Assembly (NCBI RefSeq): GCF_011745365.1
Contig: NW_024468914.1
Coordinates: forward strand, 2,440,001-2,504,000
From: Cryphonectria parasitica EP155
Lineage: Eukaryota; Ascomycota; Sordariomycetes; Diaporthales; Cryphonectriaceae
Direction of reading: 5' to 3'
Length of the DNA stretch: 64,000 bases
Part shown: piece by piece, positions 46,762 to 57,261 of the stretch
Layout of the letters: each line of letters opens with the position of its first letter
Numbering within the stretch: position 1 is the stretch's first letter
The notes under the pieces: model-generated
The model's input: the letters and a program-made list of their open reading frames with translations, nothing else
Databases searched by the model: none
Told to the model about the DNA's origin: nothing
Program-made: the position numbers and the translations under genes

Positions 46762-48531
46762 TTTATTGTGATGCATTTGTTGATTCTGGACAATTCAGCG
46801 ATGAGGTGCAGTCCTATGAGGGAAATTAGATGGTATTTCTTGTATGAACAGGAACCGAGGCGTGAGGTATGAGATTTTGAAAAAAGTAATCCAGTAAGAG
46901 GTTGCCTTCCCTGAACGAATAAGAAGAAGAAAAAAACTGACCTTGTTAGGGCTGAATGCTGTTTTGAGGCGTTTTGTCTTCTCCGGAATGGGCCTACTCA
47001 AGGACTATATGACAAAAGCAACTTTGCAAAGAGGCTCATGTCAAACACAAGATGAAAAAAGCAGCATTGAGACATGCAAAGTTTACAACTGTTGGGTGAA
47101 TTTATATGTACGATTCTAGAGACATGCTTGTGCTGAATCCCGGTGTTGATCGCAGGGCGGGTTGGACCATGTTTCCGAAACGGCGCCGGCAAGTGGCTAC
47201 ACCAGCAGGCAGAGTCGGGCTTCCCCGGACATAATGCTGTGCCGCTCGATTTCTCAGCCGTCAGGGAAGGGAAATCTGGTCAGCTATTGCGTGCTAGGAG
47301 CCTCAACGGCCGGATCCCCTACTCTATCTAGCATAGTCTAGCTAGTGGTGTCAGCACTAGACAGTCCAAACCTTGGCCAATTGGGATGGAGGGACACGCT
47401 AGGGCGAGCGCGTTCCAGGCAAAGTAAACGACGGCGTCTTTCGCTCTTTCGCGTCGGACCGGTACATATATTCATTTCGGCAAACGACATCGTGTGCATA
47501 GCTAGTAGTATGGCTGCAAAGGAATCCCTCCTCTTCTTCGTTCCAAAGAAAGAAAGAAAAAAGGAAAGAAAACAAGACTTACTTTCATTAAGAAAAAAAA
47601 AATTGTTCATTAAACACTGGCTAGAGAAAAATGAATCATCATGTTCAATACGGATTGCATGCATATCATAGAAGTAGTGAATAAAGCAGTTCAGATGACG
47701 ACTGTGGCATCAACATTGCAGTTGCTCGGTTTCGCTGTGTACATGAGCGAAACTTCAAGTTCGTCTGCAAATGTGTGGAAGGGCTGAATTTAATGTGGCG
47801 CGGGTCCTCTCCCAATCCTCTTGGAAACAATGGTGTTGTATGGAAAAAGCCGAGGGACCTCCGTTTACGACCTCCGTTTACTGAGGAGTAGAACGATGAA
47901 ATTAGGTAATCAGCTAGCCACGGGGTTCGGGGTCATGGGTTGGGTAAGTGCACTAAAACGCGGGTTGAGACCGTGTAAGATGATTGGTCGTCTCTGTGTT
48001 CGCGTGCGGCGTCATACAGGCTTCGAAGGAAATGTCACATTTTCCCAACTTCACAGACAGAATTCAATAATCTGATTATTTTTTTGTGTACAAAAATAAA
48101 TATTTATTCAATGAATAGAGACTTTTTTTTTCTTTTTTCCTCTTATCCTGATTGAGGCTTGACCCGCCTCAGTCGTTCTCATCGTGACTGGCTGTAGTAA
48201 TTTCCTTTTTTGTACGCCATTTTCCGCCACTAGACCTTCAAAAATAAGTTACGGCATCGAACCCTAATACCACCGCAGTCTCAGTTAAATCAACAATAAA
48301 ATGGGAAGCACAAAACACAGCTCAGTCTTTTCCTTGCCTCAAGTCTTTTATCCCCCCCCCCCCCCGCCCCCAAATATGATTGTCAGATCGCCGGTAGTCC
48401 CTTATCTCCTCATGACAGCCCAATCACACCGGTAACCTAGTACCTGCAAGGTAAATCGTAATGTGCTTCTCACTACGAGATCATCAGAGACAGTGATTTT
48501 CTGTTCGCAAGGTATACATGCTTACGAGTAA
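46762..48531. other. Gene-free interval between copies B and C
   Basis: 1.8 kb with A/T-rich stretches (47540-47600, 48075-48145) and a C run (48352-48365). Contains the promoter of copy B at its left end. No supported gene; ORFs of about 108 codons at 47338-47671 overlap on both strands and are low complexity. Confidence 0.4.
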
Positions 48532-49186
48532 TCAAATTTCAATCTCGTCCGGATGGCCCAGGTCAAGAAGATCCGCCTCACAGTCGACGAACAACGTGCC
48601 AACCCCGAGTAGGTCAGTGGCTTGGTTCTCCGGGCTGAGGGGCAACATTGAGACAGCTGAGGGAGTCCTTGCCATCGGCGGCGAGATCTCGTGGTAGGCA
48701 GCTTGACGGTGGTCGGTGCCGGTCATCCCTGGTGTGTCGTCTTGGGAGCTGGACATGTGTAGCTCATGCTCAACTCCGTACAAGTCGTACTCGCTATCGT
48801 CGGGACCATTAGTTCGTACCGCATCAACTACTTCGAGCTTGACGGAAAAAGTGAAGGGTGACGGTTTCGACTTGAAGGATCACGGGATGATTATGGCAGG
48901 AGAGAGAGAGACTAATCGGGAGAAGTATGAGGCACAAGCGCACACCGTGATTGAAGTTTCATGGATGAGGACACGGCAGAGGGAGAGCACCTCTTCTAAC
49001 ACAAGCTTGGCATGTTGATACATGGCATGAAGTAATGGAGGAACAAGAGAAGAAGACAAGGCAAAGGACATCAGGCCAGACGCGTCATCTCGATAGCTTA
49101 GATGGGAGGGTGTATGAGAATAAGAAGAATAGGCTGAGGGAGTTCTTGTACCTTGGATTAGAGCCCTGGTGCGCCCGAGTAGACAT
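48532..49186 (-). CDS. Small QGS/GIG-family protein, copy C
   Basis: Unrecognised product. Exons 49152-49186 and 48532-48793 give 98 residues. Exon 1 reads MSTRAHQGSNP, donor GTACAAG; the 358-base intron ends CGATAG; the joined codon is Ser in phase 2. Exon 2 begins EYDLYGVEHELHMSSSQDD and ends with NQATDLLGVGTLFVDCEADLL; the motif is present with Val for Ile and the tail is acidic, unlike the others. A GTAAGC donor-like site follows the stop by nine bases. The reading frame of exon 2 stays open for about 50 more codons upstream of the proposed acceptor, so a longer exon 2 is possible, but only this acceptor gives the phase and Ser codon of the sister genes. Confidence 0.52.
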
Positions 49187-52100
49187 GACTGTAACACCTG
49201 GTGTCGAGAATACAGACGGCGAGGGAATGCGTATGGATGACCGAGAATACTAGGCAGAGCTAGCTCGAGTTGAGATGACAGCGGAGTAAAAAAGTTTCGA
49301 GAGGGCGAAATCTCGGAGACTGGATTAGGAGCGTGAGATAATGGGCGCGACCCTGGTTGGCAAAGACGGAGACCCCAAGGCAAAGAATGTGAATAAGTAT
49401 CAGAACACGCTGTGGGGAGCAGTGACCAGAAAGGTTATGGGAGGAAAGAGGCTGCATGGTAGGAAATCAGCAGAGTCAGGGTCGGCAGACTGCTTGTCTT
49501 ATATACTTATCTTGGACGGAGAGAAGGACCTCATGGCCTCTGTCCTGAGGCACACGCATCTCGCTCTTATGAGTTCTGGTTGAGAGCTTGGGAGAGGCAG
49601 GTCTACCCGGCGCCGGTACTCTTGGTCCTCGACATGTACTTATTTCCACATCGATGTTAAGGTCTGTTTGAGCGTCGGGGTGTCGGCTCATGCACCCTTT
49701 AGCAAGGGCCCCATGTCCGCCATTCCTTCTTCCTTCCGGAGACACAGGGTGACAGTTAGGGCCCCACTTGAGCCCCGAGCGCTGCGGGGCAACCTCGCCC
49801 TGGCTAGGAGCCGTGAGCCGTTTGTCACTACACCAAAAGATCACCGATGGTTTGGACTGGCCTCTCGTTCAGTACTGTCGGATTCAAAGTATTGTCCTGT
49901 CAATGGCTGCTTCGGGATTGAGAGTAAACCTGTCTGTAGTCTGATCTATTGACCGCCAGTGCACTCACTGGACGATCTGAAGCTCGAGAGGGAAGGAAAA
50001 AATCATCCGGTCGCTGGTCCGAGGAGATTAGAAGCTGATAACACCCCGCCCGAACAGAGTTCCCTGGTCGTCAGTAGTGCAACAGGGGTAGGCTCGATCT
50101 CTGGTGACATGTCATATTTTCAATACGGGACCTGACGGTGGATCTTTTAGTACTGCGACGATGTGACATGCGGCATCACCAGCTGCATGCCGAGTACAGG
50201 GTGGTAAGAGAGATGTAGCTGGAGGTGCTGCGAGGTACTTCCACGTCAGACGGTCATATGTTCTGAAGGATGCCTGAGTGGCAATACGTACCGGGCAACA
50301 ATTGTGTTGCGGTACTAGCCACGTCACTGCTAGAAAGAAAAAGAAAAGGCGCGCTTTCATGTTGCTGTCCCTCCCCTCTCGCACCTTTGGCCCCCCTCTT
50401 TTCCTCTCCGACCGAAAATGCGCGGTATACAGAGACTGATTCGTCAATACTCTTCTGATCAGCGACTTCACGGGATTGTACGTGGCTACCTTTTGTAGCA
50501 ATTAATATGCGCTCCCATAGATCATAAGTGTCCCTAATAATGTTCACTGCATAAAAAATGCCTCGCTACGTGCCATTCATAATGTTTCTTACGTTCTGGG
50601 GGTCGCAGATCTATCTAACCCCCTCTCACTACAAGGCAGGTCACGACGGATGGACCACTGCAATGGTGATCACGAGTAGTGCGATGATAAGCGATGATAA
50701 GGGAAGATACGAGTGCGATTCATGCTGTCAAAAAAGAAGAAAAAGAAACCACCCGAAAAGCATTACCTGGCAATTCCCTCAAATCTAATATGCAAAGTTT
50801 CATGTCAAGGTGGCGCCACAAGCGCGAGCATCGCGCAGAATGCCACGACCTACTCATAGCATGCGTGTCGTCGGAGGACCAACGAGAGCCCGAGAGACTC
50901 TCATGGCGCTGATGAGGGTTGCAACAGACTGCGTCGATATCAGAATAAAAAGAGTGAAAGGGGTGTAATTTGGGCTTGCTCGTTTTAGGGTCAGAGCCTG
51001 CTGCAGGCTGGTGCCACCTCACCACCTGGCGCTACTAAAGGAGGGGGGTAAGAGAAGGGGGGTGGAGGGGTAAAACTCATCCTCATTTCCATTGGGGTCA
51101 TGCCGAAAAGATAGTGGCTGTAGAATATCTTGTGGTCAACCTGAAAACTCAATAAAACAGGGGTCGAAAAAGAGCCCTGGACCCTGTCAGTCCCCTGTAG
51201 TCCGTATGTATATTATACATTACTTATAGTGATTCTACGTATCATCATTTTATTTACGTGACACCCATTTTTATGAGAACCCTCGGCCAGGTCCCATGAC
51301 ATCCGATGGAAACACACAGGTCTCATTCCGGAGTGGGTCAACGAGTTCTGGACTGAGGTGGGCTGATGAGAACTCGATGCTTCTAAGCTGTCAAGAACAC
51401 CTTACTTGGTATGGACATAGAGATAGCCCCAGCATCTCGCTACCAACACTGAGTGCTTTGACCGGTTGTGTAGGCCCAGCCTCGTTTCAGGTTACGAATA
51501 GTTAGCGGGGATCACCATAATTACATGATAGCATCGTCCGCAGCTATTCACATTTTCTTCGACATTATCATCCTCCAGAGCTCGTGTTTCTCGAGTCCGT
51601 TGGCTGCCGATCTCGTTACTTGGTACTGAAGGACAAGACCGAACACGACCTGCCAACCCAAACCCACCAGGAAGCTAAAAGTCGTCATCTTCCGCCGCCC
51701 CCCGCCATCCAGAAAAGGATGAAGTAAGCAGGCCACGAGAACGCTAAAATCTCCCCTTTCTGCCGCATGACGAAATTTGCGTCGCGAGCCTCCTCTGAGG
51801 CGCAGCAATATAGAGTTTGTCCAACAATACCTGCCGTGTCTTTGAAAAAATGATACAGCAAGGGAGTCTTGACCGAGGACTCTTGTAGTCATAGATTTTT
51901 ATAAGAACCATAGTACAGCTGCGTTTAGCAGACAAGCCCCCTGCGGTGCTCCTCTCCATGCTCCTGAAACCGAGACAGTAACACACATGGCAGAAAAAAG
52001 ATATGCATGATGTAGGAGAGCCAGCTGCAACAAAATAGTGAAGCTACCTAGTCTCACTGTGGTCGTGGCTCCGATAGGTATATCTGCAAGAGACTCGGCC

Positions 52101-55100
52101 GAGAATTGCTGGTGCCATCAATCCTAGTACGAGGGCAAAGCCGCCGCAGCCTGGTCAATCGTTTACTGTGGTTATCCCAATCAAGTCCTACTGTACGAGT
52201 CAGGAACAGACATAAGCGCCCGAACAGACATAAGCGTCCGAAGATGCTTGCTCTGCATGGTCCGGGGCGGATTGTAGGGGCATGTCAACAGGGAACGTCT
52301 CCATCTCTCCTTTGGGGGCTGGTTGTCTGAACATGGATCGTTTGTGGATCAGTTCCCCGGCCCATATCGATCGATGGCTGCTTGTGGTCCCGTATTTTTA
52401 TTTTTATTTTGTCCATCCCAAAAACAAAAACACGGTACTGTGCTTCTACAGTACCCGACATCTGGCCCTTCATGCATGCCCACGCGTGTAGCAGTTAAAG
52501 GCGACGCTTTCTCGAATCCTGCTAACACCTAAGATTTTCACCTCTCGGCCCCGGATAAGGTACGTTACCCCTACTAATAAACCCCGCTAGTAATTTTTCG
52601 AGATTCTCATGCCAAAAAAAGTCACGTCTCCCCAAAATTCACATCCCGCGTTTCTTCCCCTGCTGGGAACTTTGGCCTTGCTCGAAAATTTCTCCGCGAC
52701 TAGACTTATAATTAGAAAAAGAAACAGAACAGGAAGAGAAAGTGGGTGAGAGTAAGGAAACAAGAGGCTAACTAAGCGGGTAAATAGGACAGCCGCCCCA
52801 GAGACACTCGCAGTGTGATGCATGAACGTCCGCTCTTGTCTTCAACACCCTCGTCATCCTGTCGTGGGGGCGGGCCACACGGCACAGCCTGCGCCAACAC
52901 TTTGTTTCAGTGAGAAAAACGCCTGTCAGGCTGTCTGTGAAGCCATCTGAAAAATGAAGAAGAAAAAAAGGAAAATGGAAAAAAGAAGGGAGGGGGAGAT
53001 GACTCGCTCAGGTTGTACAAGATAAAAAAGGCAGGTCAGAGAAGAAGGGAAAAGAGCCCCCCCCCCCCCCACCCCCCATCCCCCCAAAAAGGAGCTTGTG
53101 TTTGACCGCGGAAATGATCTACACAACCCGGTTGGTCAAGCCATCGCGGGACCTGGGAACGACAGGTCGCTCGCAGCCGCATTTCCCTTAGTAATAGGTA
53201 AGCCTGGTGGAGGTGCTATAACAAAATGTTACGGTGTGTAGTATTAGAGCGCTTGGTGTACGTTGGCGGCAATGGAACCTGTGACCGGTCGGACAGTTCC
53301 CCGGTGAGAAGTACGACTATCCTCAGCTGACCCGGCTCGCGTCGTATGACAGTGTGGAGGTCATTCTCTTTTGAGGTCATGTACAGAACCAGATTACCCC
53401 TTAAGAGTTTCAACTGGGCCTGGGCTGTTCTACCGCGTGGCAAACATTGTTGAACTGGTTGCCACATATGAAGATCATAATTTAAATCTCGACTTCCATT
53501 CTGCCAGTAATCCTTTACCACGACGCATTACTTGACTCTTGATTCCTGTCGATTATGACACCTCTTTATTGTGCAATATTTCTGAAGAGTGCCGAGGAAA
53601 AACCACAGTAGGAAAAAAAAATTGTGGGAGGCCCAGTGAGTCACTGATCACACTAGCGTGGCCAACCAACCACTCAGCACTGTAGATAGCCTCTTTCAGC
53701 TGACTGTTTTTCTTTCTCCTGTAACGAAACGCAATCCATTTGCCATTTAAATGCTACATGTACTCGCAGTCAACAGCGCCAAGGTCCACATTGGTACCGA
53801 TCGCTAGGCTTCTTGGAGGCTCAGCCTTGCCGAGCAATCATGGAAACTTGAATCCTCGATATCGCTGTGACATGATTAACGATACGATGACAACAACACA
53901 CTGTATGTATGTTCTAAGTCTACGAAAGTATCTAGGTGGGTAAGTAGATGTGGCCGTACTATATTTGGCAGAAGGGCGTTGGCCCTCTATGCTCGTTCTG
54001 CCTCTACCGGAGCCCGCGTTCCTCTACTGAATAGTGCGCGGGATAAATCCCACTAACAACCCCTCAGTATTGAGGTATTTACGTAGACCTCAACATGGTT
54101 CAAGAATAGAAGCCACACGCAAGTTTAGACGAGGCGATCCGCGCATACACCTGTGCAGGGTTCCGTTCCTTGATGAGTGGCCTTCGCTCTCTTCCTCTTG
54201 CCACCTCCCGTGACGAGGTAAGGCTTATGATCCGAGTTCCCAAGTCCTCTGCCAGGATCGAGGCGGCTCGGATGGGCCGTGGCGGCCGAGTTCAGCTCTT
54301 GAGATCACGTCACCCAACCACAACCCCCCCCCCCCGCCCCCCACCTGCCACCGGGGCCCAACCGGCTCCTGATGCGGCGGGATCGTTCCGACCAACTTGC
54401 GTCAGCGAAGCTTGGCTCCCTGCAGACGGTGTTCTCTGACTATATTAGAGTGCATTGGAGTCAGAACGTTCAGAACGGGTCGTACAGCCTAGCGCCTTTC
54501 TTTACATGGTGTGCACGGCGGGGGCGGCGGAAGGCGCAATCCGTGTGGTACATGCGCGACCACCTGCATAAGTCTCGGGATCCCATCAAAATCAAGTCCA
54601 CATGTGGGCAGATGCTAGGATGTAACCAGAAACATCCTGACTCAAAATATAGTTGACAGCTCCGAAAAAAGCAAACAAGAAAAAAGAAGAACCAGGAAAC
54701 CCCCCTGTCGACTATACTGGGGCGTGCCAAGATTGTGCCAATAAGGCAACCTCGAGCCCTGTATACTCCAGAGCCGCTCAGGGGGCTACAAAATGATGAA
54801 AGATCCGAAGCACAATGGATAAACCAGGTTCGGGGGCTTCCCAAAGATCTGAGAGCGACACACGACTGCTTAGTGCCACGAGAGTGCCCCAGGAGCAAAT
54901 TCTCTGACAAGGAGCCGCACCACAGAGTGGATCCTCGTGTCGCCTGGTCCTAGACCACGGCGATGTTGGCGATATTGTTGGAGCCGACCAAGACAACGAT
55001 ATGGAAAGCAGAAGCATCTCTGACTTTGAAATAATTTGAATCATACATCCACAGTAGGGAGGGTGGAGAAGAAAAAGTGGACGGATCAGGCGCTCTGGAC

Positions 55101-56659
55101 TGTAGTAGATGCAAATTCCAAGGCACTTTATGTGAGATCGATAAGCGAGCGGCGTAGACAAGAGATCTGAATACCACATTGCGGACAAATGGCTTCTTTG
55201 GGTTTTTCCTTCGTGGTCTTTCTTTTCTCCTTCCATTTCTTTTCTTTTTCTTTGGAGAGGGGGGAAGAGGTCTGTATTCCAAATTTTTATTTCCCCCTTC
55301 TTTCCTTCTTTCCTTCTTTCCTTGGCCCCACCCCCCCCCTTTTTTTTTTTTTATTAAGAATCCTTCCGGAACTAAAGCGACGTTTCTAGCGCCAACTAGG
55401 TACTATGTACTTCACTCAAGCCTGTATGGTCAACTCCCATCCAGGTTGGACTCAGATTGGGCCGGGTGGCGATGAAAAACAGCCGTGATACTACACGCGG
55501 CCTTTGCTTTTAGGCTGATAGGCAATCGCTCGCTCGCGGGCAGGCACCTGCATCATCTTTGCATTATATCTCGGTGCATTCGGGTCGTCCGCTCGGCGTT
55601 CTCACGGCGAATCGAGTATTTCTGCACCACCCAAACAGATGCTAGAGAGAGAGAGCATCATCGCTAGGAATTGGAATCCTTTCATCTGCGCCACGATCTC
55701 CCACCCCCCCCCCCCAAAAAAAAAACAGGTTCCACTGGGCCCCACTGTTACTTTCGTTGGCAAGCAAATTTTTAACATTTTTTTTTCTTGCGAAAATGAT
55801 GCAAGCATTGACACGTCAAAAGTAGGGTTTCGGGAAGTGCCCGATGGGTCTGCTTTTCCTAAGGTGGCTGCATGATCTGCGTCAGCCGCAAACGAACACT
55901 AACAACAAAGGCTGTTTGCGCAGCCATGCGCCTTGACAGGGCCTTGCCATCTACGACTCAGAACACGTCTCATAGTATATTGGAAACGGTATGGCAGGGG
56001 AAGCCAACTTTGATATTGTGATATAGTGAGTAGCGATCCTGGACATTGATACTCGTCCTTTAGAGAAATTCAGACGGCGGAAAGAGGCACCGCCGTATTG
56101 GACCGCCGACCTTTGGCTTTCGCATGGGTTGCAGTTATGCAGGGGCTGTCTTGATAGTTGCAACTTCGTCAACTCGGTAAATTCCGAGTCGGTGGAGTTT
56201 GTTTTCTAGCGTCGAAACTGAGAAGACAAGGAAAACCAAACAAAATCAAATCGGTAGCTTTCCTTGAGGCATTGTAGGTCCAGTAGGGTTCATGCAAGTG
56301 TTGCGCATGACGTGAAACCCGAGTCAGTTCCTGGACTGTGCTGGCAAGGGTTTGGGGAGGCTGTGCTGCATAAGGGCCCCCATAGGGACACTTACGTCAC
56401 TCGACAAAGCCGGACATCATCACATGAAAGAGGAGAGAGAGAGACAGAGAGAGAGAGGAGGAGCAGGTACGCCAGACAGTGATCTCCATGTAGGCAATAT
56501 TCGTGGGAAAGATTCAACATCAACGTCGACGACGGGGAAACAAATTTTTGAATTGGGGTCTCTTCTGCTCCGCAGGGATGTTCCTAGAGCCTCTCGTAAC
56601 ACAAGGCGGCCCGCGCCGTGAGCTCTCCCGCCGGGATAGCCATGACTTATTAGTGGCTC
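49187..56659. other. Long gene-poor interval between copies C and D
   Basis: 7.5 kb without a supported gene. It contains many homopolymer or homopurine tracts: C runs at 53058-53072, 54325-54340, 55330-55338 and 55703-55714, T runs at 55339-55350 and 55780-55790, CTTT repeats at 55295-55325, GA-rich sequence at 56430-56460, and an 18-bp duplication at 52204. Open frames of 100-150 codons are scattered on both strands with no domain content. Small spliced genes like the QGS/GIG copies could be missed; I searched the exon 1 motif by eye and found no clear further copy. Confidence 0.4.
52204..52239. repeat. 18-bp tandem duplication
   Basis: Two adjacent copies of GAACAGACATAAGCGYCC, differing at one base (C/T), in gene-poor sequence. 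Confidence 0.85.
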
Positions 56660-57261
56660 TTCTATCACATAGCGATGTCAGCTGCCGGGTCGTTTCGATA
56701 TGAATCGATAGAAGCAAGCGGTAGGGAATCAATAGACTTACAATTCTTGCGTGCCTTGTACTCAGGGCTTGGCTCAAACTGAGCGCCGATTCCTCGGAGC
56801 ACATCTCCGTTACATACCCGAGCAGACGATTCGCCGGACTTGGTCGAGGTTGAATCTCGTTGCCTCGACCCTTGGTTGCCCTGATGGCTTGATCCTTGGG
56901 TATTGTAAACTTGGGCATCTCTGACATTCGACTCGCTGAGCCAGATCAGTGTTAGTTGGCGCATTATATTGTCGGTAGCAAGAAGCCAAAGTTGAGGCAG
57001 ATACTCAGAGCCGGCTGCTTGGCAACCAAGCACGGAGAGAACACGGGCATCTTGGGAAGGGGCTGAGGAAGATGGAATGAAGAAGAAAACCACAAGGAAC
57101 AATCTCCTATCAGAAGGAATGATTGGAAGCCACAAGAGGAAGATCAGAGCAACCCATACAAGGGACGCTGGCATATCAAGCTCGAATGATTACATATAAA
57201 CTATTTGGATTGGAAAAGTCTCATACCTGGGGACGGATCCTTGCATAGCGCGATCAGACAT
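56660..57261 (-). CDS. Small QGS/GIG-family protein, copy D
   Basis: Unrecognised product. Exon 1 57227-57261 encodes MSDRAMQGSVP with donor GTATGA; the 291-base intron ends ACTAACACTGATCTGGCTCAG, an ideal branch/acceptor; joined codon Ser, phase 2. Exon 2 (to 56742) is Ser/Gln/Gly-rich (NTQGSSHQGNQGSRQ) and has the motif NGDVLRGIGAQFE, then EYKARKN. A strong second intron follows, 56662-56741 (80 bases, GTAAGT, GCTGAC, TAG); splicing it creates TAA at once and gives 76 residues. Without it translation reads on to a stop at 56665, giving 101 residues. I prefer the spliced form because donor, branch and length are all canonical. Confidence 0.57.

Noticed and set aside
48880..49383. 167-codon minus-strand frame over copy C
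   Set aside because: Runs through the proposed exon 1 in another frame and the intron; composition is Ser/Leu-rich without domains, and the exon 1 frame matches sister genes.
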